Source: Opitutales bacterium (GTDB lineage: Bacteria > Verrucomicrobiota > Verrucomicrobiia > Opitutales > Oceanipulchritudinaceae). From it: DNA of 64,000 nt. The notes beneath the pieces were generated by a model that saw nothing but the letters and a program-made list of their open reading frames with translations, did not search any database and was not told where the DNA came from. The stretch spans positions 1-64,000 of the forward strand of contig JAFIGE010000005.1 of assembly GCA_020831585.1 (NCBI GenBank), given 5' to 3'. Positions 54,885 to 62,930 of the stretch are shown here, one piece after another. How positions within the stretch are numbered: position 1 is the stretch's first letter; each line of letters starts with the position of its first letter. The position numbers and the translations under genes are program-made.

Positions 54885-55961
54885 CTAGGATGGCGAATGA
54901 AGGGGTCGGGGGTAACCGTGGTTTCTGGCATCGGGAACTCGCCATGTCATACAGACATCTCCGGTCTTCTTCAATTTCTGAAGGACCGGGGTGGCGTGTT
55001 GTGGGGTGACGCCATGCTCAAAACAGACCTCAAGGATCTGCAATTCATCCCGGATGCGACCGCTGCAAATGGCGGCTTCCAGCGATTCCTCGAAGACTTC
55101 GACTTTCTTCGGTTTGCCGGCGAAATCGAAAAGGAAATTGGATTCTCCATGAATACCTTCGCGTTCAACGTCGTAGTTGGCGGATCCATTGACGTTATCC
55201 AATTTCCAAGCCGACCGAAGAAACTTGGCCATGCCCAACGGATGGCCGGAGCCAAAGACAACGCCATAGATATTTGATCCGGATTTCAGCGAAAACTCAC
55301 CGAGGTAATACTTCCGGTCTGCAGGCAATCGCTTTCGATAAGCTTCGAGAACGGCCCGGTGGGCCAAGTGGTAGGCATCCGGCCGGCGGTCCACGAGGTA
55401 ACGCTTAACCTCCGGTAATGAATGGAAACGCTGGAACCAAGAAGACGAGACAAAGGCGAGCACATCTGTCGTTGGGCAATCGATGAGGGCGTCGAAGGTG
55501 CTTTCGAAATGCTGAACCCCATATTGATCGACTATCAGCAGATTCGCGGCTTCGTCTCTGTAGAGCTGGGAGCGAAGTTGTTCGAACCGTTCCGTAAAGG
55601 GCACGGCCTTCAGGATGATTTCCGCCGGAACATTGCCAAGTTGACGGGCGGAAATGTGCTCACGAAGTCGGCAGATTTTCGCCTCCAATTTGTCGGAGCA
55701 GAATACGCGGACCCGCGCTTGCCTGGCGGAGATGAGGCTGTCGAATTCACGGATGACCGCAAGCATTCGCAAAGCGCTCCCCGCTGTTCCGTTGCTGTCC
55801 GTGCCGCTTCCGCAGAAGAAGTCGCAAATGTTGATTTCTGTGAACCGGCTGTGTTCGCTGAGAAAGACAGGCAACCACTCACGAGCATAGCGTTCGAAGA
55901 GTTCCAGCTTTGTCAGCGTCGCCTCGTTGAACGGTTTATCGTCGATCTCTGCGCGGGGCAT
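54885..55961 (-). CDS. tcmP: Three-Cys-motif partner protein TcmP
   Basis: A 358-aa protein of the TcmP family, named for its genetic partnership with a three-cysteine protein. The family start LELFERYAREWLPVF is clear, and INICDFFCGSGTD (about 43-55) looks like a methyltransferase-type SAM loop with glycines. The middle has LLIVDQYGVQHF, similar to a catalytic D-x-Y. It begins 10 bp after the stop codon of the three-Cys (DUF5131) gene, so the pair is intact. The biological role is unknown; the pair is often found in mobile and defence regions. Confidence 0.85.
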   Translation of the reverse strand: MPRAEIDDKPFNEATLTKLELFERYAREWLPVFLSEHSRFTEINICDFFCGSGTDSNGTAGSALRMLAVIREFDSLISARQARVRVFCSDKLEAKICRLREHISARQLGNVPAEIILKAVPFTERFEQLRSQLYRDEAANLLIVDQYGVQHFESTFDALIDCPTTDVLAFVSSSWFQRFHSLPEVKRYLVDRRPDAYHLAHRAVLEAYRKRLPADRKYYLGEFSLKSGSNIYGVVFGSGHPLGMAKFLRSAWKLDNVNGSANYDVEREGIHGESNFLFDFAGKPKKVEVFEESLEAAICSGRIRDELQILEVCFEHGVTPQHATPVLQKLKKTGDVCMTWRVPDARNHGYPRPLHSPS

Positions 55962-55971
55962 GGGAATCCAT

Positions 55972-56763
55972 TCAGGTTAGCGCCACGCACTCGCGCATGG
56001 CGCGTTCGCGCTCGTCTTTTATCGGAGGATCCTTTGGCAGACGCAGTGGAAACGCATCGTAAGTTTGTCTGTCGAGATTCCGCCCGTGTTTCGCTTTTTG
56101 GACGCCGCCCCATTGTTTGAAGAAGAAAGGGACATTTGCAGCCGCGCAAAGATCGCGAATACGGATGACCCAATCACGGTGCATAGGGCGCGCTCCCGGG
56201 CCGCTCTCGCCCCCGACAATGACCCAGTCGATCCCACTGAGATCGAATTCCCCCAAGTCCTCGAGCAGGGGTTCGATCGAGAGAAATTTCATCGCCGCCC
56301 CGGACCTCCGGAGCATCTCGACGCGGGGAAGACCATGCCGACGGTTTTCCACACTCACGCCCCACCAAATATGGCGGCATGCGGCCGCATCGGCAAAGCT
56401 GCTCCGCAGAAGCTCACACATCCGTTCGGGCCGCTTGGTCAAAACCTGATAAATGTGCCAATCCGCCGCCCGCATCACCGCAGATACCTTGCCGATGAAT
56501 TCATCCGGAACGCCGGGATGAAAGAGGTCGCTCATGGAGTTGACAAAAATCCGGCGGCTGGCAGCCCATTTAAAAGGCTCTCCGAGTTTCTCCGGAACGA
56601 GACGAAGATCGAATCCCTGTTCAAATGGGTGCCCCGGGACACCCCGAAAACGCTCCGCGAATGTTTCGGCGTAACAATGGACACAGCCGGGACTAACTTT
56701 GGTGCATCCACGAACGGGATTCCACGTGGCGTCGGTCCATTCAATCTTAGAAGTCGCGCTCAT
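55972..56763 (-). CDS. DUF5131 (phage Gp37/Gp68) three-Cys-motif protein
   Basis: A 263-aa protein with the N-terminal motif WTDATWNPVRGC and then KVSPGCVHC: cysteines at C20, C27 and C30 form the C-x6-C-x2-C of this family, similar to a radical-SAM iron-sulfur loop. Further blocks FVNSMSDLFHPGVPDEFI and LTKRPERM are diagnostic, and VIVGGESGPGARPMHRDWV follows. It probably binds an iron-sulfur cluster and SAM. It is followed by tcmP, its usual partner. The AT-rich sequence just upstream (56764-56790) has an imperfect palindrome and a TATACT that could be a -10 box. Confidence 0.87.
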   Translation of the reverse strand: MSATSKIEWTDATWNPVRGCTKVSPGCVHCYAETFAERFRGVPGHPFEQGFDLRLVPEKLGEPFKWAASRRIFVNSMSDLFHPGVPDEFIGKVSAVMRAADWHIYQVLTKRPERMCELLRSSFADAAACRHIWWGVSVENRRHGLPRVEMLRRSGAAMKFLSIEPLLEDLGEFDLSGIDWVIVGGESGPGARPMHRDWVIRIRDLCAAANVPFFFKQWGGVQKAKHGRNLDRQTYDAFPLRLPKDPPIKDERERAMRECVALT

Positions 56764-56814
56764 TTAAGTATACATACGTTCATTTAATTGATCGTCGAGG
56801 CTAAATGCAGGATT

Positions 56815-57804
56815 TCAATGGTTGGCGTAGGCGTAGACCCGCCTTTCCGCGAGGGCTTTGATGAGGGCCTGGTTGGTAATCTTCGGCAAGTCGTGGATGA
56901 GGACATCCTTGATCGCCTCTTCGCAGGCGCGGGTGATTTCCGCATAACTCAAACCTTCGGCGGCCTGCTCGACGCGCCGCCAGGAGAGCCGCTCCGTGCC
57001 GACGTTGTGCAGGAGCCGCTTGATCGTTTCGCGAACCTGTTCCGAAGCGGGCAGGCCGAATTCGACGAGATCGTCGAAGCGGCGGAAGAGAGCTTTGTCG
57101 AGGCGCTCGCCGTAATTCGTCGCGGCGATGATCATGCTGTTGCTCCGAAGACGTTCGATGAAGACAAGGAAAGCGTTGAGGACACGGCGCATTTCACCGA
57201 CATCGTTGGGCGCGTTGCGGGTGAAGCCGATGCTATCGAACTCGTCAAAGAGGTAAACCGCGCGAGTGGTCTCCGCCGCCTCGAAAACCAGCCGCAACTT
57301 TGTCAAGGATTCACCGAGAAAGCGGCTGAGGAGGGAATCCAGCCGCACAACGAAGAGCGGCAATCCCAATTCATTGGCGAGGGCGGAAGCGGTGATCGTT
57401 TTACCGCAGCCCGGAGGGCCGGTGAAGAGGAGCCGTTGGCGGGGACGAAGGTTGTTTTCCTTGATGCGGCTGAGGTTTTTCTGTTCCCGGAGGATGCGGT
57501 CGATGCGCTCCCGCAGGCTTGGCTCCAGCACAAGGTCAGTGGTCTTCAGATGAGTGGGAACCCCTTCCAAAATGTCGGCGGCCTCACCCGTGGGCCTGGC
57601 CAAGGCAACCACATTACCGACGGCCTCGGATGAATCGATCCGCTTGCGCGTGTCCCGGACGAGATCGCGGATCTCCGTGGCGAGTTTTTGGTGCCCCCGC
57701 CGGGCCTCGGCCGCCGCCACCTGAAGAGCAACCGCGTAAAACTGCTCGTCGTCACCGGTTGAGTGACTTCGGAGGAGCGACTTGATCTGGTTGGCGGTGG
57801 GCAT
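56815..57804 (-). CDS. AAA+ ATPase, IetA-like, without a neighbouring protease
   Basis: A 329-aa AAA ATPase: Walker A GPPGCGKT at 129-136, Walker B LFDEFD at 185-190, sensor 1 MIIAATN and an arginine finger in ALFRRFDD. An N-terminal helical domain of about 90 residues precedes it, as in IetA. In the IetAS defence system such an ATPase is followed by a subtilisin-like (S8) protease, but here the next gene is DUF5131 and no S8 motif is seen in the window. It may work alone or with another partner. The ATG at 57804 is preferred over an upstream TTG. It follows a VapBC pair by 26 bp. Confidence 0.8.
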   Translation of the reverse strand: MPTANQIKSLLRSHSTGDDEQFYAVALQVAAAEARRGHQKLATEIRDLVRDTRKRIDSSEAVGNVVALARPTGEAADILEGVPTHLKTTDLVLEPSLRERIDRILREQKNLSRIKENNLRPRQRLLFTGPPGCGKTITASALANELGLPLFVVRLDSLLSRFLGESLTKLRLVFEAAETTRAVYLFDEFDSIGFTRNAPNDVGEMRRVLNAFLVFIERLRSNSMIIAATNYGERLDKALFRRFDDLVEFGLPASEQVRETIKRLLHNVGTERLSWRRVEQAAEGLSYAEITRACEEAIKDVLIHDLPKITNQALIKALAERRVYAYANH

Positions 57805-57830
57805 GGTGGAAGGAGGCAAAACGGCGGGGC

Positions 57831-58262
57831 TTAGGCGGGCGCAAGAACATGGAGGGCGGCCGGACCGCCAGGGATGAGGGAGGCGTCGATGTTTTCATCC
57901 AAGGTGGCGAAGCGCCCGCCGTTCTTAATGGCGAGAGCGAGTAGGTAGAGGTCGGTGAGCGCCGTGACGCCGGGCAGGTGCCGGAAACAGCTGGAATCCC
58001 GGAGGGTGAGATCATCCGGGAAAAAATGATGACCTTGGGTGGCACAGTATTGGACCAGAAGCTGCCGGGCAAGTTGTGGCGACCCCGGCCCGTTCGGATA
58101 ACGGGGACGCCCGAATATGCGCACGAATGCGTTCTCAACGAGGGGACAGGTTGCCCAGCCTTCGCGCTGTGCGCTTGGGAAAAACCGCAACGCCCGCGTG
58201 TGATGCGCATGCCCGGTATCGAGCAAGGCAATCAAAACATTGGCATCAAGCAGGTAGATCAT
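57831..58262 (-). CDS. vapC: PIN-domain toxin, VapC family (island copy)
   Basis: A 143-aa PIN protein: D6 in YLLDANVL, E43 in VENAFVRI, D104 in ALTDLYLLA, and D122 in FATLDENI make up the acidic site. It is in the clade with H-T-R-A after the first helix. It overlaps the antitoxin gene by 17 bp, so translation is coupled. The C-terminus ends just before the AAA gene. Confidence 0.87.
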   Translation of the reverse strand: MIYLLDANVLIALLDTGHAHHTRALRFFPSAQREGWATCPLVENAFVRIFGRPRYPNGPGSPQLARQLLVQYCATQGHHFFPDDLTLRDSSCFRHLPGVTALTDLYLLALAIKNGGRFATLDENIDASLIPGGPAALHVLAPA

Positions 58263-58554
58263 GACCTTCCCGTAGGTTCATGGCGCGTTGGAAATCTTCC
58301 TCATCGCACTCGTCTTGCAGCCGCCGTACATCCTCATGGGTGATCGGCTTGGCACCCGGGCGACGCCTGAGGACGAGCAGCCCGAGAGGCCCCACTTCGA
58401 ACTTCTCGGGATCCGGGTTTTCCATCTCTGCGGGGGGTCGGATTTCCCGGCGCAGCGCCTGTTCAACGATGGATTTAAGGGTTGTCTTGCGACGGGCCGC
58501 GAGGGTCTTGGCCTCAATGAGGAGATCGTCGGGAAGGTCGAGAGTGGTCTTCAT
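58246..58554 (-). CDS. vapB: VapB-type antitoxin (ribbon-helix-helix N-terminus)
   Basis: A 102-aa protein. MKTTLDLPDDLLIEAKTLAA plus TTLKSIVEQALRRE is a ribbon-helix-helix DNA-binding domain. The rest, ending REGHDLPA, would bind the PIN toxin encoded 17 bp into its 3' end. The ATG at 58554 starts the ribbon. This antitoxin differs in fold from the AbrB one at 13847, so the two VapBC pairs are unrelated. Confidence 0.85.
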   Translation of the reverse strand: MKTTLDLPDDLLIEAKTLAARRKTTLKSIVEQALRREIRPPAEMENPDPEKFEVGPLGLLVLRRRPGAKPITHEDVRRLQDECDEEDFQRAMNLREGHDLPA

Positions 58555-58596
58555 ATGGGTCAAAGTATGGTTTTACGGCCAGGCGTCAATCTCCCA

Positions 58597-59211
58597 TCAA
58601 AGCCCGAGGGTGAGTTGGGCATGGCCGAGAAGCTCGCGGCGGGCCTTTGGGGACATGCCTTCTCCCTTGATGAAAGGGTTGTCAGCGAGTGCGGCGCGGA
58701 GGGCCTTGCGCCAGCCGATGCCTTTTTTGAGGGCTTGGCCGGTGGTCGCGACGGTCATAGTGTAGAGCCACCAACGCTCTTCGGGGGCGAGGGCCTCCCA
58801 GTTGTGCAGGGCGTTGGGGATGTCGTCGGGCGAGGCCTCCTCGACGGCCCAGCAGAGGATGCAGAGTTCCTTGCCGAGGGAGGGATGGACGGGGACAGGT
58901 TTTGCCGGGTTTCGCTGGAACTTGCAAAGGGGCAGTCCGTTGGCGCGAAGGCGGCGGTTGGCATCTTCCCAGAAAGCGGGTGCGAGTTCGAGCCAGCGCC
59001 GCCGGTCAAGGAGCACGCGCACGGCGGGATCGGCGGGAGCTTCCCGGGGAAGATCGGTCGGCTCCTCCGGAGCGATTCCGCGAAACTCGGAAATCTGTAC
59101 GATGTCGTCGGCCCCGCTGCCCTTGGGAACAAACACGCGAAAGCCATGCCGGGCCTGGTCGGCGAGAAAACCGAGGCCGAGAACACGTTGCTTGGCGGGT
59201 GAACGGGGCAT
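58597..59211 (-). CDS. DUF3780 anti-phage-associated protein
   Basis: A 204-aa protein of DUF3780. It starts KQRVLGLGFLADQARHGFRV and has WWLYTMTVATTGQA and a GIGWRKALRAALADNPF block. The enzymatic role is unknown, and it accompanies DUF499 and DUF1156 genes. It begins 11 bp after the DUF499 stop. ATG at 59211 is chosen because it begins the conserved region; the longer upstream reading overlaps DUF499. Confidence 0.82.
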   Translation of the reverse strand: MPRSPAKQRVLGLGFLADQARHGFRVFVPKGSGADDIVQISEFRGIAPEEPTDLPREAPADPAVRVLLDRRRWLELAPAFWEDANRRLRANGLPLCKFQRNPAKPVPVHPSLGKELCILCWAVEEASPDDIPNALHNWEALAPEERWWLYTMTVATTGQALKKGIGWRKALRAALADNPFIKGEGMSPKARRELLGHAQLTLGL

Positions 59212-59222
59212 GTTGGCGGGCC

Positions 59223-62200
59223 TTATTGCGTCACTTCGGAAAGATCGAGGGAGCGGTTGGTTGCGCGCAACCAGTCGAGCAGACCTTGACCACTGGGGAA
59301 GGAAAGCGAGTTCACATGCATGCGCAAGCTGCCCTCTCCGGCGAGTTGTTGCATTTGCTCGGCGATGAGTTTGATAACCGCTCCGGTGTAGCCTTCGGTG
59401 ACCGCTCCGGTGAATTCGAGGTGTTGTTGGCCGTCCGCGTTTTCCGCTGTCAGGGAGATATCGTGCGCGGTCGTCCCCGCCGCCTTTTCCATTTTCCCGA
59501 TGAAATCCCACACCGCTCCGGTGTCGTCGAGGCGCAGCCGACCGGCCCAACGGGCGGGCTTCACGGGATCGAGCTGGCGGCCCTCCTCGCCCTTCCGGGG
59601 GATCTGCACAGTCAGCACGGCGGAGTTGAGCTGATACGCCTCGGCAACGGCCACGGCACAGATCACACGGCAGCGCGCGGGCACGCGAATGGGGCCGTCG
59701 TAGCGCGCCGCGCCGCTGTTGATGGGCGATGAACCGTCGGTCGTGTAGCGAATGACGATGTCGCTCGCATGGGGCAGGGCCTGCAGTTCCAGTTCCAGGT
59801 GATCGCCACGGTCGATCAGTCGCTGTTTCAAGCGAAGAGTGGCGGTCCAGTCTTTGACATGGCTCACACGGTCGGGGTGCTCCGGATCAATTGCGCGGAA
59901 GCGGTAGCGGAGGGCCTTGGCCTCGAAGCGGGCGGGCGTGGGCACCGGCGACGAAGCGGGCGTGGGCTCGGAATCACCCGTCTCAAAAACAATGCCCGGA
60001 GCGTGCAGCGGATCCACCTTGAGGTAGGCGTAGCCGGGAGCGTCTTCCTCGACTGAGAGCGTGCGGACGGAGACCTCGGGCTCAGGCGGGGGAAAGGGTC
60101 CGCGGCGCACATGGTTGCCCTCCTCCCGCCAGAGGTCGCGGCGCACGCATTCAGCGCGCAGGTCTTCAAGGGCCGATGGCTTGTGCAGCGGCCAGGTGGT
60201 GTTCACGGCGGCGTTGCGCTTTAGGTCCGACCAGAGCACGACCTTCGTCTCGGTGGATCCGAAGAGGCGGGCCTCTGCGCGTGTGCGAAAGCTGTCGTCA
60301 TCAATCTTTACGGTGAACTTCTGCACGCCTTCGAGGGTTTTGCGGAGCGTGGCCTCGCCGTTTTGATTGCCCGCGAAGGCGAGGTCAATGGCGGTGGAGC
60401 GCAGAGCGCTGTTGATCGAAGGGTAGACAATTTGGTCGAAGGCTTCTTTGAGAGCGGCGCTGAATTGCAGCGTTATGCGGTCGCGCAGGGTATCCAGGGC
60501 TTGCCACTGGGGGTCACCGGCGGGAGTGGCCTCTGCCTTCAAGTCCGTCTCAATACTGTCGAGCGCTCGCGTTTGGCGGGCTCCGTCGAGCACCTTCTGA
60601 AAAGTGTCGCGCGATCCTGAGAGAAAGAGAACCCGGTTTTTATACTGCTGCTGCTCCCACCACGCCTGCCAATCCGGGGAAATCGGCAGTTGGTTGGCCA
60701 AGCCGCCCGGACGCACGATGACAAGAGTGGTCTTCTCCGCCTCCAACTGCACCTGGTCGGGTGGCGGAAGCACTTTCACGGTCTGGTAGCAGTCCCTCAG
60801 CGAAGGCGCAAAGTAGCTTTCGAGGTGATCCCGCAGCAACCGCTCCACTGTCTCGCCATGGAGGGACTGGGCCGTCGACCGGAGTTTGGCCGCAAGGTTC
60901 TGCTGATTCTTGAAAAAGAGCCGCCCGTCCGCCGAATTGTGGAGATACCAGGCCCGCATCGCGAGCTTGTCGAAGACGTTGACCTTTATGTTCGAAAGGT
61001 CCCGGCCCGGGCGTTGAAGGCAGTCCACCAACTCAAACTCGCGGAGCCCGTGCACGGCTCCCGGCGTGGTCGAGAGCGAGGCCACCAGGATCAGTTTGGC
61101 TGTGTCGCTGGCGTCGTGATGCCCGTTCTGCCCGTCGATCTCCTCGGCCTCGGCGCTCCCGCCGTGGGCGATATCGTTGGCAATGGCTTCGCTCAACGAA
61201 CCATTGATGGTGCGGATCTCCGAAGCGATCTCGTCGTGGTTGAGGTCGATATCGTATGGGTGAACGAGATCCTGCGTCTTCGCCTTTCCGCTTTGCCAGA
61301 GGCGGGCCACCACCATTTGCATGAGCCGGATGACCCCCCGAGTTTGCTGGAATCCATCATTCTCCTTAAACCGCCCGACAAGGGAACGAAGGTCGGGATG
61401 GAACGGGTAAGCGTCGAGCACCCGCGCGTGCAACGCTTCCGGAGACGACGAGGTCAGCCCCATACGCTGGGCCTCCCGCAGCGCTTCGCTGTAGGCCCGC
61501 GCCACGGGTTCGATTGCTCCGGACTCCGGAATTTCTTTGAATAAGCGTTTACGCAGAATATGGTACAACTCGTCGCCGTTGGGATCCACCGGGGTGATGG
61601 GAATGGCGATGCGCTTGGCTTCGCCCGCGATCCCCTGGACCGCCCGGTCGACCGCTGTCTGCAGCCTCTGCTGTCCCGCCGTGTAGTTCGTGCCCGCCAA
61701 GTCCGAGAGCACGAGGCTTACGTTATCCATTTCAGCCACAGCCACGAAGAGATTGCCCAGAGCGGCCGTGGTCACGATTCCGAGGTCACCATTGCCGACC
61801 GGAACGGAAACGGCGTATTCCAGATAGGGTGGCAGTTCATCGAGGAAAATGATGAGCGGCTCTTCGCCAAAGAGGTGTTTCCACGCTTCCGGTCCCGGTG
61901 CCGAAAGCATGGGCGAAACATAACGGGCGAACTGCGCCTCTTTGCCCAGTTGCTCGGCGAGGGCACCCCAGATTCCGCCGGCTTTGTCCGTGCTCCGTCC
62001 GTTGAATCCAATCACCCGGCATGCTTCCAGATCGGGAGCCGGATTGCCGTCCTTCATGACCTCCGCCCGAAGCGCCGGATCCTGCGCCAACAGTCCCAGC
62101 CCGATCATGCTGTGCGTTTTTCCGCCTCCCATCGCTTGCGAGAGCTGAAACACCGAAGACCCTGTGCTCTTTCCCGAAATCTGCCGAAAGACCCGGTCCA

Positions 62201-62354
62201 CCAATGTGGTCATTCCCCCCGTGAAATAGTTCTCGGCGAAAAAAGCCTTCGCATCGATGCGCCCAAGGAGGAATTCGTCGAGACTGAGAACCGTGGCCCT
62301 TCGATTCGTCGAAAAGGTGGATTCACGCGGGATACATAGGTCGGTCAGGCTCAT
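59223..62354 (-). CDS. DUF499 ATPase of an anti-phage system
   Basis: A 1043-aa AAA+-like protein of COG1483 (DUF499). The P-loop is QAMGGGKTHSM at 73-83, with K79 or so binding phosphate; Walker B is IIFLDELPPYLEYA with D172 and E173. The C-terminal part has two beta-rich regions with a proline-rich linker near 860-880. It is the first gene of the island series and probably the motor that drives restriction or modification with the DUF1156 methyltransferase and PLD-SNF2 helicase. The ATG at 62354 begins the conserved sequence; an in-frame start at 62471 is less likely. Confidence 0.87.
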   Translation of the reverse strand: MSLTDLCIPRESTFSTNRRATVLSLDEFLLGRIDAKAFFAENYFTGGMTTLVDRVFRQISGKSTGSSVFQLSQAMGGGKTHSMIGLGLLAQDPALRAEVMKDGNPAPDLEACRVIGFNGRSTDKAGGIWGALAEQLGKEAQFARYVSPMLSAPGPEAWKHLFGEEPLIIFLDELPPYLEYAVSVPVGNGDLGIVTTAALGNLFVAVAEMDNVSLVLSDLAGTNYTAGQQRLQTAVDRAVQGIAGEAKRIAIPITPVDPNGDELYHILRKRLFKEIPESGAIEPVARAYSEALREAQRMGLTSSSPEALHARVLDAYPFHPDLRSLVGRFKENDGFQQTRGVIRLMQMVVARLWQSGKAKTQDLVHPYDIDLNHDEIASEIRTINGSLSEAIANDIAHGGSAEAEEIDGQNGHHDASDTAKLILVASLSTTPGAVHGLREFELVDCLQRPGRDLSNIKVNVFDKLAMRAWYLHNSADGRLFFKNQQNLAAKLRSTAQSLHGETVERLLRDHLESYFAPSLRDCYQTVKVLPPPDQVQLEAEKTTLVIVRPGGLANQLPISPDWQAWWEQQQYKNRVLFLSGSRDTFQKVLDGARQTRALDSIETDLKAEATPAGDPQWQALDTLRDRITLQFSAALKEAFDQIVYPSINSALRSTAIDLAFAGNQNGEATLRKTLEGVQKFTVKIDDDSFRTRAEARLFGSTETKVVLWSDLKRNAAVNTTWPLHKPSALEDLRAECVRRDLWREEGNHVRRGPFPPPEPEVSVRTLSVEEDAPGYAYLKVDPLHAPGIVFETGDSEPTPASSPVPTPARFEAKALRYRFRAIDPEHPDRVSHVKDWTATLRLKQRLIDRGDHLELELQALPHASDIVIRYTTDGSSPINSGAARYDGPIRVPARCRVICAVAVAEAYQLNSAVLTVQIPRKGEEGRQLDPVKPARWAGRLRLDDTGAVWDFIGKMEKAAGTTAHDISLTAENADGQQHLEFTGAVTEGYTGAVIKLIAEQMQQLAGEGSLRMHVNSLSFPSGQGLLDWLRATNRSLDLSEVTQ

Positions 62355-62930
62355 TGGTGCTGGAAGTCGCGTCAGTTCTCTGGGGTATTTACCGGTTCCG
62401 CAATTGAAAAACGCAGGAAATCGCACTCTCCAACGGAGCTTCCTGAGCAAGACGGCTCCCAGAAGCGACATCCTTCACAGAACTCACCGAAACGACCTCC
62501 CCCACCGCTTGCCATCGGGCAACCCTTTTCCCAGGTTCACGCCCCTCATTTCCCGCGAACCTCGCTCAAATGACAGCCCTCCCCCCGCTTTTCCGGCCCT
62601 CGAAAAAACTGCGCAGCCAGGGAACACAGTGTGGCCACATTTGGCCAGATCCGGCACCCCCGGGCCGGAAAACCAGCTTTACGGAGCGTTTCCGCACGCT
62701 TGGAAATTTTTCCACGCGAATTCTTTCCGGATTCCATAGAGTTTCCATACGGTTGCCAACGCGATGGCATTGATTTCGTGTGACGGCTGACCGTTACCCT
62801 GCGTATACGCACCTTTCCGGGTCGCGGCTTTACGTGGGGGCCTATTGCCGGACAACAGAAAACCAGCACCCAGTGCCCGCAACGAGCACCCAGTCATTCA
62901 GCGGTTTCTGTTTTTCGCCATTTACACCCT
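62355..62930. other. Intergenic region at the island end
   Basis: No gene with family similarity is seen in these 576 bp. The promoter of the defence series must lie here. TGTGGCCACA at 62630-62639 is a perfect palindrome, TCCGGC/GCCGGA forms a hairpin at about 62649-62668, and AGCACCCAGT occurs twice near 62866-62895. No copy of the tRNA-Leu 3' end is present, so the right end of the putative island is not marked. Confidence 0.45.

Noticed and set aside
54575-54931. 118-aa minus-strand frame between DUF3800 and TcmP
   Set aside because: It overlaps the ends of both neighbours, is rich in Pro and Arg and has no family similarity.
41909-62354. DISARM system
   Set aside because: A methyltransferase, a PLD domain and a SNF2 helicase are present, but no DUF1998 (DrmB) or DrmA-type gene is seen; DUF499 and DUF3780 are not part of DISARM.
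41909-62354. BREX system
   Set aside because: No PglZ phosphatase, BrxL or BrxC-like protein is seen.
62546-62869. 107-aa minus-strand frame at the island end
   Set aside because: No recognisable domain or ribosome site, and the composition is that of intergenic sequence.
62355-62930. Right attachment site of the island
   Set aside because: I looked for a copy of the tRNA-Leu 3' end and saw none; AGCACCCAGT is repeated but is too short and does not match the tRNA.
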